64,000 nt of DNA, taken from Lepidodermella squamata. Taxonomy: Eukaryota; Gastrotricha. Positions 45,060 through 56,446 of the stretch are shown here, piece after piece. The stretch covers positions 1,054,001 through 1,118,000 of the forward strand of contig JBLDXI010000007.1 in assembly GCA_047495785.1 (NCBI GenBank). Reading direction: 5' to 3'. How positions within the stretch are numbered: the first letter of the stretch is position 1; every line of letters begins with the position of its first letter. The notes under the pieces are model-generated. The model ran no database searches, was not told the origin of the DNA, and saw only the letters and a program-made list of their open reading frames with translations. Position numbers and translations under genes: made by a program.

Positions 45060-45676
45060 CAAGGGAAGGAAGTGAAACCCAATCAAAGAACAATGGTCGT
45101 TAATTACACTACTAGTTTCGGACATTTTTCAAAAACTGTGTTCCTTTTTTTTCGGAAAAAACCAAATTGAAAAACAGCCCCTGCATACTTACATGCAAAT
45201 TTTAATTTCAGGTAAACGTTGAAAATATCGATCGAATCGAATTTTGGAAAAAAGCATCTTACTCAGCTCGATGAGTAGACGACGTTAGGCTATTAAAATT
45301 TGAAAAAATAATGATTTTTCAATTTTTAGCGTGACTTTGAAAATTTGCTACATAAAACACTGTGTGACGTAATCGAGAACTCAGACAAACAATCGAGTCG
45401 CCAGTGTTTTTTTCTCATGGAAAAAACGCGATTTCGCGCGAAAATAATATGTGTCAAGGTCGAATTTTGAAAAATTAGCCTAACGTCATGATAATCACCT
45501 GTACAGGTGAACTGGAGTGTTTGAAGCCATGGATAATTAAGACGCATGAGATTACCCTAAAAAACCGACGGTAAAAATGGTAAAAATTTTCGGCACAAGA
45601 TTTTCGTGTTTTTTGCCTAAAAAGTGAACACAAACAGATGGCGCACACGAACAATGAGTTTCACTTCCTTCCCTTG
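45060..45676. mobile_element. 617-bp non-autonomous hAT element
   Basis: Ends CAAGGGAAGGAAGTGAAAC and GTTTCACTTCCTTCCCTTG, a perfect 19-bp TIR, flanked by a perfect 8-bp target duplication AAATAGAG at 45052-45059 and 45677-45684. That combination is typical of hAT transposition. No transposase frame. It is inserted in the 3' flank of NR1 and is not seen in the flanks of NR2 or NR3, so it postdates the gene duplication. Confidence 0.85.
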
Positions 45677-46224
45677 AAATAGAGCTGATTTACAGTGTTC
45701 ATACGCTTGGACAAAACTTTAATGCTCTGAAAAGGATTTTCAATAGTTTATTCACCAGTGCTACTGCTCGGTCGCAATATCAGATATCAGTAAACTTATT
45801 CTCAGATGTATTACGTCTAAGGTTATCACCTACCGTACTGCCCGAAACTAATGTCAGCCTCTAATAAATGTCAGGGTAGGGGTATTTCAATTTTGGGACC
45901 CTCTTTTCTGAACGTTTCTCCGTGAGCCGGTAAGCTTTGGTCGCTGGGTGGAGCATTCGAAATTATTAAATGTCTTGGTTTTTAATTCGGGCAGTACGGT
46001 AATCGCAGTCCGACCAAACTAGGCCAGAGCGGGCGAGTCCAAACTCTCAAATAAAGTCGTGTAGCCCGGACTCAAAAATTCATCGCTGTAAATCGCTGTA
46101 AATTGCTGTCAATGTATTCTGCTGTATTTCACTGGAAATCTTATGTTGGCTTACACCCGTTTACAAACGCAATTTTATTGGTAACTTCCACTCAATTACA
46201 CTGGGATTTAATCTCACCTTTACA

Positions 46225-46445
46225 ATGATTTACAGACACTCGTCGAGGCGCTGTAAATTCCTGTAAAAGCCCAGGAAGTGAAAACTTCACAAGTTCTGCA
46301 TTTTTTGCCTTACAGCAGTTTACACAGCCTTTGAAATTCGAAAGCTTATTAAACTACTGCAGAGCAAAAAATGCCGAAAATGTGAAGTCTTCACTCTCAG
46401 GGCTAATACAGGAATTTACAGTGCCTCGACCAGCGTCTGTAAATC
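46225..46445. repeat. Imperfect palindrome at the left end of the 3.5-kb element
   Basis: Arms pair GTCGAGGCGCTGTAAATTCC with GGAATTTACAGTGCCTCGAC, and TTCACAAGTTCTGCATTTTT with a diverged complement, around a centre near 46335. Confidence 0.75.
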
Positions 46446-46483
46446 GCTGTAAGGTATAACAAATCACAAATTTTTTAAAAACA

Positions 46484-46807
46484 ATGAAATATTACAAGCA
46501 AAATCGATTTTCAGAACAATTTTCGCGACAACAAGAATTCATTTTGAAAAGATCGGAGAATAGATCGTTGGCGATCGGCGATTTCGGCACATTTTCAGAC
46601 GAATATCAATATTTGATTATATCGGGTCATATTTCCAACGCTAAAAAAGCTCAGATCCGCAAGGTAACTCATGTCAAACCAATGCCGCCAAGTGATATTT
46701 TTCAAGAAAAAGCAGCCATATATTTCTCGCCGAACAAAAAATCACGTGCATCACAAATAAAGCCATATTATGCAAATAAATTTCCAAAATTTCTCAGCTC
46801 TCCGTGA
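46484..46807 (+). CDS. Hypothetical 107-codon frame inside the 3.5-kb element
   Basis: Basic, lysine-rich peptide with no signal, helix or recognized domain. It may be chance, or a remnant of an element-encoded protein. Confidence 0.15.
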   Translation: MKYYKQNRFSEQFSRQQEFILKRSENRSLAIGDFGTFSDEYQYLIISGHISNAKKAQIRKVTHVKPMPPSDIFQEKAAIYFSPNKKSRASQIKPYYANKFPKFLSSP

Positions 46808-49078
46808 AAATAAGCAAAATTATGAGGATCTCAACAGTATAAAAACCGTTTTTGAATGAAAAGTCAAGTCGCTGCGGAACGAACAGCAAACAGCAAAAAA
46901 AGGCCTCTCATTATCAAGAAGTTTGGCCAGGCGGCGATTTCCGACACGCATCGAGTCATCAAGCATTTAGTGCCCCGTTTATCCAGTCTAAAATAATCGG
47001 GGAAAAATAAGCAGAATCAAAATGAAATGTATTGCTATACCTTTCACAAAACACCAGCCTCAAGAAGATTGATGCGCTGTCGAACCCGAGAAGCAAACCA
47101 ACTCCTATAAGGAATGAATCCACAAATAGAATTTCAGAAATTTTTGAAAATTTATTTTATTGTGAAACTCCATTTTATTTGGCTTTTATTTGGCATTTGC
47201 TCCATTTTGTTTTTAAAATTGTCAATAAACTTTCAAAATTTCAAAATTTCAAAATTTTACTTTATTTATTAATTAAATAAATTCGGCGACCCAGCGAAAA
47301 TAAAAAATACCTTTCTCAAGAACAACGTGTACTTGTACATGTAGCACGAAATTGATACGGAACTTCGGCTTTAGTTAGCTCAACTTGGATCCTAGCTAGC
47401 CGCCGGAACCTAATGAAAAATCAAATTATTCGCAATAATGAATGAAATCGAGAAGTGTTCAAAATTGTTTAAAAATTCCAGTGAAAATCAAGCCAAATTA
47501 CAAAATCAAATTGAAGAATTCAAATAGAAGAATTCAAACGTATCTTGCGTTGTGGTATGTGAGAAAGACAACGCGTATCACCTTGACGTCGTTTTCATCG
47601 CTCGACATCGCCGTTTCCTATAAATTGCTTGTAAATGAAAGGTAATTTCAGCAAATTGTAAACTCACGCCAGGTATATAGAGTAACAGTTCATGTGGTCC
47701 AGAATTTCGCGTAAATAACTTGAATTTTTCGCTCTAGCCAAGAAATCTGCATGGGAAATTCAGTTGATAAACAAGTTTTATAGGTCAAAATACGCGTGGT
47801 AGCTTTTATGTGTTGTGCATAATTTTTCATATGTGTGTGCAAAAAGCGGCGTGCGAGCAGCTGTTGCGTAACTCCACGGCGTGGTGATTGAAAAAACACG
47901 AATCGCTACTATTTAACAGAGAAATTTCAACATCACTAATCGCGGCTAAAATTCTTGCCGCTGCCATGGGCATTTAGTATTTTAGTCACCGGTTCAAATT
48001 AAAAAATTAAATTCCTTTTCAATTAAACTGTTAATTCAATTCAAAAATTGAAAACCGGTAAATAATATCTGGAAACAGGTCAATCAAAAAATTCCAAAAT
48101 GCACCTGAAATTTCAGACTTCTCTGAAAAATTGAAGAATCAAAATTATTGCCAAGAATAGCCTCTGAAAATGTGTTTGTGTCTCTTATGTATTCCGATGA
48201 ACTTCTAATGAATTTGGTATCAATAAAACTTCTAAAATTTCGCCAAATTAAAATCGCGACAACTTGATTATTAAAAATTATACAAAATTCGAAATTCATT
48301 TTAAATACAATTGACCCCTGAATAAGACGGTATATTTCATAAAATTGTAATGGCAAGGTCATCCTGAATTGAGAATTGCAATCAGCCAAGATTTAAAACT
48401 TGTTTGCTTTCTTGAGGTGCCACTAATAGGTAGAATATAGGTGGGAAATCTGGTGGGAAATTCTAAAGAATTTTATACTTGATATTCAGATTGAAGAAAT
48501 TGGAGTGATTTTCCTCAAAATTGGACTTCACCAATGAATTTTTCTGAATTTCTAAACACCAAAAGTGGCCAGTAATCGCTAATCACAAATGTTTAACCAC
48601 CGAAATTAGCTTCGTAATCAGCTTGGATTGCCCTAGTTTTGGAAAAATTGACGTTTTTGAGGTCGTCGTAATTTCAAAGACAAAAATACTTGCCATAAGA
48701 GAAAGTATTACGCCACAGACGCTTCTTCGATTTTTGAAATTTTTGTGATTTTCTGTTTCACGACTTGCCTCACTATTATCGAAAATCGGTCACACGATTT
48801 TACAGGAAATAACACGAATTTATGGCTCCCTAAAAAACAACTAAATTACACCCAGGTTGCGTTGTTTACTTCGGCAAGCATTTTCAATGGCTTACATCGA
48901 AATATTGTGTGTTATTCGCGAATAATCTGATTTTTTGTTCAAATTTTTGTTTTAAAATAACCGATAAATTCAGTTCACAGCAGTTTACAGCAGTTTACAG
49001 CGTCTAATTTTAGGTCACCGAGGTTTACATAGCTAATTTTGAGGGTTTTCTCCACTATAGTTACACTAGTCAGGAAAC

Positions 49079-49345
49079 TCAGCTTGCCAAGGTCTGTAGA
49101 GCCGTGTACCTTGCCCTATAGCATTTTACAGTCCGGAATCTTATCCTGCTGAGGTCTGTAAAGCCGGGCAACTTGGCTTATAGTGGATTACAGTCCGGGA
49201 TCTCAGATTGTCTAGGTCTGTAAAGCCCAGTAACGTACCTTGTAGCATTTTACTGTCCGGAAACTCAGCCAGCCGCGGTCTGTAAAACCGGATAACTTGC
49301 CTTATAGAAGTTTACAGACCCCGATTTCAGCTTTTGGCAGTCTGT
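49079..49345. repeat. Minisatellite, about 60-bp unit, 4-5 copies
   Basis: Each unit carries GGTCTGTAAAGCC, then AACTTGCCTTATAG, then TTTTACAGTCCGGAA with small changes. It sits near the right end of the 3.5-kb element. Confidence 0.75.
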
Positions 49346-49584
49346 AAAGCAGGATAACACGCCTTATTGCCAATTACATCAGCAAAAATCAGCATTTCCA
49401 CGGTTGTAAACCGCTGTATCCAGCGTTATTTCGAATTACAGAGGCGAAAAATCAGCTTACAGCCGGATCCTGAGCTGAAATAAATCGACATCACAGCAAT
49501 TTACAGCGAAAATCAGGCAAATACGCGATTTTATTCCGATTTACAGAACATGCCTGAGTAAAATTTTTGAGTCCGGGAGAAAAT

Positions 49585-50254
49585 TAAAGTTGACTGATAA
49601 TGCCTGCGTCGTGAATTTCTGTCCTCATTTATGAGACCAACAGCAATTGTCATTGGAATGATGCTGACAACAAACTGAGCAACTGAACAGATCATCAAAG
49701 TTGCGAGGAACGTCTCGCGTGATATATTCCGATAATCCAGATCACGATTATAATATCAATCGAGGTAGTATATTTTTTGCGGGGTCATTGTCACCGTTTT
49801 TTATTCGTCGCACTTAAACCCCGCCGTCAATAGTTATTAGACGAAAAAAGGATGAGCCAATAAAGCTTATTGCCCAATTCAACGGAGCGCGGAAACGGGA
49901 GTGGCCTCTACTGCACTATTACCTCTTACTAAAATTCTAGAAATCGATCGATGGATCAGAAGGCTATAAAAACTGTTAATTTCACTTTTTCTACTACCAT
50001 AACAAAAAGTGAATAAATATCAATATGGAGTCGCAATGCAAGGCCCACAGTTTGTCACTGGTTTGAGCACGGGTGTTTTGTTTGGAATTATCGCCTTAAT
50101 TGTGCCCTTAACGATAACAGTAATAAGTTACAGGTATGGACATATTTTTCAATCAAAAATTGTTGGGATAATTTTTGAAAGTTTTCCAAGCAATCTGTGG
50201 CTCTATGTAAGACATTTGCATATAATAAGCTCTTTTCTATCGACAAATCCTTTT
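49585..50254. pseudogene. Rearranged GPCR pseudogene G8
   Basis: Three pieces of a G6/G7-like receptor in the wrong order. 49585-49720 is an inverted exon-3 piece (minus strand) covering TM6 (FLATLMICSVAQFVVSI region). 49721-50008 is a plus-strand copy of the G6 promoter and leader, including the TATA box (49965-49971). 50009-50133 is the end of exon 2 (VAMQGPQFVTGLSTG onward) joined almost directly to the start codon, so N-terminus and TM1-TM4 are deleted. After a normal donor and intron, 50191-50254 is the first part of exon 3 (NLWLYVRHLH), then homology stops. The deletion joint shows GTC microhomology. Not functional as a receptor. Confidence 0.85.
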
Positions 50255-50642
50255 TCAGAAAAATCGATAAGCCTTTTCGGCGACACTATGGGGTCTCGCG
50301 TCTTTTGAGGTGGATGGTGGGGTAGAGGTCTGAAAATTCAAAACTCTCGAGAAAACTAAGTAAGAAAATTCAGGATCCCAAGAATGGTCCATCTTCAAGT
50401 CAACACACGTTTTACCATTTGCCGGAAAATTCGGAAAATACGCCAAACCCCACAACCAAACTTTTAACCTTTCAACCATCAATCTAACTAATAAAGCACA
50501 ACCGTTCGAAAGATATCATGATTTTATTACAGCATATCAATCAACCATGTTCACTGCTTTTCTGAGATGCTCAAAGAATCATATGGGAATAAATTATCAT
50601 TGAAGTTATTAATAAGTTCTTTCAAACGAATCGATATAGGTT
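50255..50642. other. Intergenic, 3' of the chitin-binding gene
   Basis: No supported gene. A minus-strand poly(A) signal near 50643 would overlap the end of the chitin-binding/LamG gene (ATAAAACC on the minus strand). Confidence 0.4.
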
Positions 50643-52522
50643 TTATTCGCGAACAGCGCCCTGGTTGCCGGGTTGCGGACGAGGTCCAGCTTGCGGGCGA
50701 CGGGTGGTTGGGCGAGGACGGGTCGGCTGAGCGATGGGACGGCGAGTAGTGCGGCCTCCCTGAACCGGGGCAGTGGTTGTCTCTTCAGCCGGAGCTTCGG
50801 TCGTAGTAGTGGGCTGAGGCGGCTGCTGACCACCCGGGATGAGACCGGCCGTCTGAAGAGCAGCCGTGTTGCCTTGAGCCAAGGCGGCGACTTCTTCGCT
50901 GGTCAGCACGGTGTTGCAGATGAGGACGTTGTCGATGTTGCCGGTGAAGGCGCCGAGGGCCTGGTCGTCGCCGACGACGTACGGGCAGTGGGCGAGGGCG
51001 AGCGGGCCGGCGGCGGGCGCGCTGCCGACAAGGGCGCCGTTGACGAAGAGCTCGGCGAGCTGCGCGGTCGCGTTGAACACGACGCAAACGGCCGTCCAGC
51101 CGCCGTTGGTCGACGGCGCCGGGGCGGTGAGGTTGGCGGAGGCGCCTGAGTCGGAGCGCAGGCTCGCGAACACGTTGTCGGTGGGCGTGACGCCGGCGAT
51201 GAGCGTGTACAGCGTCGCCGCGGCGTTGTTGTTGTTCGACAGCACGCCGGCCGACTGAGTGCACTGGAACGGGGCGGCGATGTTGCAACTTTGAAAAGTA
51301 AAAGGAGCCATGACCAGGACATTAGTTATAGGATCATGGATCATATTTAATAACCCGTCTGATCAGCCAAACGGCACCGTTCGGAAAACAGGTGGCCCAG
51401 GATCGGCATTTCCCTACCACCGGCACCAAATCGGACGGCCGAATCAGGCGGCATTATCCTTTTTCCGCGCCGTCTGATTCGGCCGCCTGTTTTCCAAACG
51501 GCGCCGTTAGGCTGATCAGACGGGTATTAAAGGCAATTCACTAAGCCTTACCGGTATTCGAAGCACCACGAAGCACCGTCACCTGTGCCGAGCTCGAACG
51601 TCTTAAGGCCGGGGACCTCGAGGCGGCCGGTGTTGACCTGCAGCGAGCCGCCAGTGGTGCCAGTGGCCGAGGCGGTCACGTCGAGCTGGGCGTTGCCGTA
51701 GGCGAAGGTCGGGAAGCGGTTGACGGACTGGTCCTCGAGGGAGGTGTCGAAAGGTAGCCAGAGGGCGCACTGGCGGGCGTTCGAGCCAGTAAGGGGCGGC
51801 TCGGGCGTCGTGAGCACGACGGAGCAGGCGCACTCGGCGAGGCTGAAGGCGGTGCCGGGCGCGCAGGGCAGCGTCGAGTCGCCGAGTTGGAACGCGTCTT
51901 CACGGTCGGGCAGCGCCACCAGGGTGTTGCCGAAGGCGTCTGAGCACGCGGTAGCGTTGAGACTCGCTGGGGCGGCCGTGGTCTGGGGCAGGGCGAGGCA
52001 GAAGCCGGTGCAGGTCTCGTCCGGCACGCACGTGCAAGTTGCGACGTCGATGCGCTCGCCAGACGGGCAGCAGTTGACGGTCTCCTGGCCGGTGGCGCCG
52101 CAGGTGAAGTACTGGCGGCAGCCTTGGCCGGGCAGTTGGTAGCAGCCGGCAGCGGCGATGGTCGGGTTCGAGCAGGGCGACGGCTGGCACGGCACTGGGC
52201 CCTCGGCGCGGCACGTCAGGCGAGCTTCGTCCCAGAAGGTGCCCGGCTGGCACACCTGGAAGATGGCCGTCGCCGTCGTCTCGTTGAGGTACAGGCACTG
52301 GAAGTACGAGTGGCAGTCGAGCGGGTTCGCGAAGAAGTCCTTCTGCGCGGTTCGCGACAGGCAGTCGAAGCAGTACGTGTTCGCGTCGAACCCAGGCGTA
52401 GGGTTCGGGTTGCTCGGAGCAGGCGGGCCGGCAACCGGGGCACGACGCGTTGTAGTGCGATCACGGGCAAACGTCGAACTGAGGCAGCTCGCAATTAGAA
52501 AAGCTACTAACACAGTTTTCAT
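50643..52522 (-). CDS. Secreted chitin-binding (CBM14/peritrophin-A) plus LamG-like protein
   Basis: Exons 52522-51552 and 51288-50643 (1617 nt, 538 aa). Signal peptide MKTVLVAFLIASCLSSTFA, then a Pro/Thr stretch, then a peritrophin-A module with its cysteine and aromatic pattern (CHSYFQCLYLNE, CQPGTFWDEARLTC) at about residues 50-115. A second cysteine-rich segment (CRQYFTCGATGQETVNCCP) is possibly another chitin-binding module. A LamG/ConA-like domain follows (ALWLPFDTSLEDQSVNRFP to NIDNVLICNTVLTSEEVAAL), split by the intron, and then a Thr/Pro/Arg-rich tail (TTRRPIAQPTRPRPTTRRP). It probably acts in cuticle, peritrophic matrix or another chitinous extracellular layer. The exons are strikingly GC-rich and their codons end mostly in C or G, unlike all neighbours, which suggests strong codon selection for high expression. 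The intron contains a foldback element. Confidence 0.8.
51347..51530. mobile_element. 184-bp foldback MITE in an intron
   Basis: Arms TTAATAACCCGTCTGATCAG and CTGATCAGACGGGTATTAA pair over about 45 bp including GGAAAACAGGTGGC or GCCGCCTGTTTTCC. It lies wholly within the intron of the chitin-binding gene. Confidence 0.8.
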
Positions 52523-53622
52523 GATGATATTCGCCGAAGCTTTTTAAGCAGCTAATTATTAGAGATTGATTATTGATTGGAGATGCTCTAAAACTGATTT
52601 TACGGCCTTTTTATTGGGGCCTCATTTGAGTTGAACTTTGTTATGCTTGTTAATTTGACCAACAGCTGCTTCGTCTGGTGCAAATTAGGCCAACTATCCA
52701 CAATCGCAATATATCGGAACCAATTACATTTTTTAGATAACTTAATTCATTATACAGCTTGTATTGGATTTTAGAACATGAGTAATCAGTTGCTGAATTT
52801 CAAATTCAAAGCAAAAGTAGTCAATCTTGACATCGAAATGATCTTTGAAGTTATTCTGGATATCGAAGGCGGGAGACTGAGGGCTGACGGCATTGTGGCT
52901 AACAGCAAAAATAGATTGGTTCAACAATGCATATTGCTTGAGTTGCGTGCAAAAAAAACTGCTGCGCAGTGTCCAAATTTCGGCCGGTGGCCGAAGCTGG
53001 GTCACAGCGGCCGAATTTAGGGATTTCTACTGCGAGGCAAAAAAAATACTGTCCGTATTTATTACGGTATCTGTGTTAGATGTTGGCTCGGTCATTCCTG
53101 ACGAGATACAATTGTAGACAATTTTGCTTTTTTTTTTAATTTTTTAGCGATTAATAAAATAAAATTTCTTGTTAAAATACAGCTGCACCTACAAGCTTTG
53201 AAGTTGCGTTCACGCGATCCTCTAATTTTAATATAAATCCATAGCGTCCCATAAGTTCCAGCTATCAACATAATTTTTCTAGGTCATCGGAAGCAAAGCC
53301 TGATTTTCATTTAATCTTGTGATATATTCCGATAATCCAGATCAGGATTATAATATAAATCGAGGTCGTGTATTTTTTGCGGGGTCATTGTCACCGTTTT
53401 ATTTTATTCGTGGCACACTTAAACCCCTCCGTCAATGCTTATTAGATGGAAAAAATGATGTGTCAGTTACGCTTATTGCCCAATTCAACGAAGCGTGAAA
53501 ACGGGAGTGGCCTCTACTGCCCTCTTACTAAAATTCTAGGAAGCGATCGATGGATCAGAAGGCTATAAAAACTGTTCATTTCACTTTTGCTACTACCATA
53601 ACACAAATAGAATCAATACTTC
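52523..53622. other. Intergenic, promoters of the chitin-binding gene and G6
   Basis: No gene supported at 52742-53117. From about 53320 the text matches the G8 promoter copy (49721 onward), marking the upstream limit of that duplication. Confidence 0.5.
53332..53570 (+). promoter_or_regulatory. G6 promoter: inverted TAATCC pair and TATA box
   Basis: ATAATCCAGATCAGGATTAT (53332-53351) holds two TAATCC cores facing each other, the sequence bound by K50 homeodomains of the Otx/bicoid class. A TATAAAA box lies at 53564-53570, about 55 bp before the ATG at 53623. The G8 copy keeps the TATA box (49965-49971) and the first TAATCC, but its second core is changed to CGATTA. Binding is inferred from motif only. 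Confidence 0.4.
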
Positions 53623-54848
53623 ATGGACTCTTGTTTCGATTTCGAATCTGATACCTCTGCGGTTAACCAATCTTGGATCTGCCCCCCGCATTTAGCCGGT
53701 AGTTTTGACGAATGTCTGTTCCTTTACGAGCATCAATTCAACCGGCCAAGTCCGTATTGCGGCCTCTTAGAAGCCGGTTTTTTAATTTCAATCAGTCTAT
53801 TCGCATTTCCAAGCAACATAATAGCCATTCGCAATTTTAAGCAACGAAATGTCAGTCCTGAATTCATGCTACTAATCACCATACTGGCGATGTGCAACAT
53901 AATTTATTCAATCTGCGGAGTTTTTCGAGGAATTTACAGGTACCTGATAGTCCTTTCGGCATCAATCGAAGTTTAATTAATTTAAAACTTTTAGGACAAG
54001 TGATTGGATCGACGCTTTCGCGTGCCGAATCATAGTTCCTACAACCGGCGCCAGCTGCACAATTTCCTTCTATGTTTTCGCTCTCATCAGCGTGGAGCGT
54101 AATATCAGCGTTCGATCCACGGCAGTCGAGTCAATAAATCCATGGTCATCGGCACACTGCCGGCCTAATTGCCAATCAAAGCGGTTCTGGTCCCTTGTCG
54201 CAGCGCTATTCGTCATTTCCAGCCTAGTAATTCTTCTTTACGTCAGCCAACTCGTATTGAATGGTTCAGTTCAGACGATGCCGGTTTTCATTCAGGGTGT
54301 TCGAGGCGGCGATCATCCCATTAGCGTTTGCGTCGCAATGCAAGGCCCACAGTTTGTCACTGGTTTGAGCACGGGTATTTTGTTCGGAATTATCGCCTTA
54401 ATTGTGCCTCTGACGATAACCGTCATAAGTTACAGGTAGGCTCACATTTTTCAATCAATAATTTTTTGATAATTGTTAACCATTTTGAAGTAATTTATGG
54501 CTCCATGTAAGAAATTTGCATAAAAGCTCTTTCCTATCGACAAATCCTTGCCACGTGAAACGGCAACGTCAACGCGAGACATTTCTCGCAACTTTGATGA
54601 TCTGTTCAGTTGCTCAGTTTGTTGTCAGCATAATTCCAATGACAATTGCTGTTGGTCTGATAAATGAGGATGGTACATCGGGACGCAGGCGATATCAGTC
54701 GAACTTACTTTTCTACGCGACGCTTTTCCAAAGTTTGGACTCTGCGCTCAACCCGTTCTGGCCGAGTTTTGTCAGACTGCGCTTTGACAACACCAGCTAT
54801 AAGCGCAAACCATCTGAGAATAATTCCACTGTTATTTCGACAAATTAA
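53623..54848 (+). CDS. Rhodopsin-like GPCR G6
   Basis: Exons 53623-53939, 53995-54435, 54491-54848; 1116 nt, 371 aa, intact. N-terminus about 1-47 with NQSWICPPHLAGSFDECLF; TM1 about 48-71 (FAFPSNIIAIRNF); TM2 about 79-101; TM3 ends FALISVERN, the DRY equivalent; TM4 has WSLVAALFVISSLVILL; TM5 has ALIVPLTITVIS; TM6 has TLMICSVAQFVVSIIPMTI; TM7 has SALNPFWPSFV, the NPxxY equivalent. Introns are 55 nt each, in phase 2. The promoter has a TATA box and a TAATCC inverted pair. G7 is its closest paralog and G8 its broken copy. A seven-helix receptor, perhaps sensory; ligand unknown. Confidence 0.85.
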
Positions 54849-56446
54849 TTATTGAAAAAATATAATTAGGTCTGATAATAAATTCTTGCTTTGTCTTAAA
54901 AAATAAAATAAAATATTATTTATAACATCAAAATCGAACAACGAAATCATGTCGAACATGATCACGTGCCAAATCATGCGTAATGCGAACCTTGCGTCAC
55001 CTTGCCTTGCACGGACCATCGTGCAGTTGCGCCATGGAGCACTCATGCATGACATGCGTGGCATGAATTGACACCGAAATTGGTATCGGACACCCTAAAT
55101 TCGAAATCGCATCATGGATCGGTATTTTATCCCGTCAAAAAGTCATGCATGGGTGCGCATGGTGCGTGACCGCAAGGTGAGATATCGCGATGCCGCGTGT
55201 CCATGGCATAATTGCATTTAAGCCGTGCCAACAATATGTCATGGTTAAATCGACTGCATCGGGCTTCGTCGACTATTCTTAATTATCATCAGCGCCACAA
55301 TGATTACAGCACTGCCCTGCTAAATAAAGTTCATATTGTGAACATCTTTCACAATTCCTCTCCGAAGGTAAAGAGCTCGCTTCAGTTCTCACGGAGATTA
55401 GCGAAGACTTGGCGCGCAGCCGGATTCATATTTGAATCGATTGCGTGAAAAAAATTAAGACGACAGTCTGAAGAATAAAAATTAGAACGCATTATTCATA
55501 AAATTGACCCCCATGACGTTGGCCAATTATTTCCACTTTAATATCGCTTAAGACCGACGCACGACTGCGGCGGCGTCACCAGCAAGGCCCCTATTTTCCG
55601 TCATACTTAGAAAGCATACTCATTCTCTTACTTACTCTCACACTCTTTAATTGGATAGAGTGCTAATAAGAATTCTAACCTGGAAAACTGGGGCAATAAG
55701 ATTCAGAGTAACTAGTCACGTTCGTTTCATCAACCTGGAAAGGTGCTAGAATCCCTGTTTAGTAGGTGCTCGGCTCAGAGCTCAGAGTCTCCTTGGTCCT
55801 TCAGCATCTCAGAGATCTTAATCTCTATGCTGTAACAGAGCATGACAAACCGAAAAAGCGAAGATCGAAGAGCGCCATCTTTGTCTCCCAACTCATAGGG
55901 CCTCAGAATATTGTTTTTTTTCAAGTTCCATAATCAAAGTTGAATTGGCCGAGGCGCTGGATTACGCGAGTATGGTCGATGAATTTCAGTTGGCAGATTC
56001 TAGATAAAAAATGCATAAATCAATATATCGCATTCCATCCTCAAATCTCGATTCAAACCTTAGGTATCAACTATTCTTTGCTTTTGTCGCTGGAAATAAG
56101 GCCCTTCCCTTTATCCTCTTTATCCCTCGATCGTACCCAGCTTGGCTGAGGTGTGATAACCTTGTGGAAACCGGTGCGAAGGCTTCCTAATAGTACCCGG
56201 AACAAGGCATTTTTCAGTCATTTTTCATTATGAGTCCGAAAACGCCCACCGGATATGCAATTAAAAAATCAAAGCTTACCCAATTTCGCCTAATCCGACG
56301 ATGCGCGTAAATAGGATACACATTGAAGGATTCTAGGAATATATCGATTACCCACTCGCCTATGAAACACGATATACTCGCCATTAGGTCAATTTCAGTC
56401 GTTTAAAATTATTCACGCACTGTGATATAGCTTGATTCAATAATTC
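54849..56446. other. Intergenic between G6 and G7
   Basis: No supported gene. 54940-55210 is rich in CATGCATG-like and GCGTGCC-like short inverted repeats, perhaps an old foldback element; the frames there are not credible. Confidence 0.45.

Larger units (their letters stand above)
46065..49577. mobile_element. 3.5-kb element with inverted termini and TTACAGC-rich ends
   Basis: Left end CCCGGACTCAAAAATT and right end AATTTTTGAGTCCGGG are inverted repeats. Inside each end are many copies of GCTGTAAA (left) or TTTACAGC (right). Near the left end a second inverted repeat spans about 46225-46445. Near the right end four to five units of about 60 bp form a minisatellite. The core (46.5-48.9 kb) is AT-rich. 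The 107-codon frame at 46484-46807 is the only sizeable one and resembles no transposase I know. No target-site duplication is clear. Class unknown. Confidence 0.6.

Noticed and set aside
50673-52547. Several 70-170-codon frames on both strands inside the chitin-binding gene
   Set aside because: GC-rich coding DNA has few stop codons, so long frames arise in every phase; they lack splice sites, domains and sensible composition.
52742-53117. Frames of 74-87 codons between the chitin-binding gene and G6
   Set aside because: No domain, no splice context, and composition like the AT-rich background.
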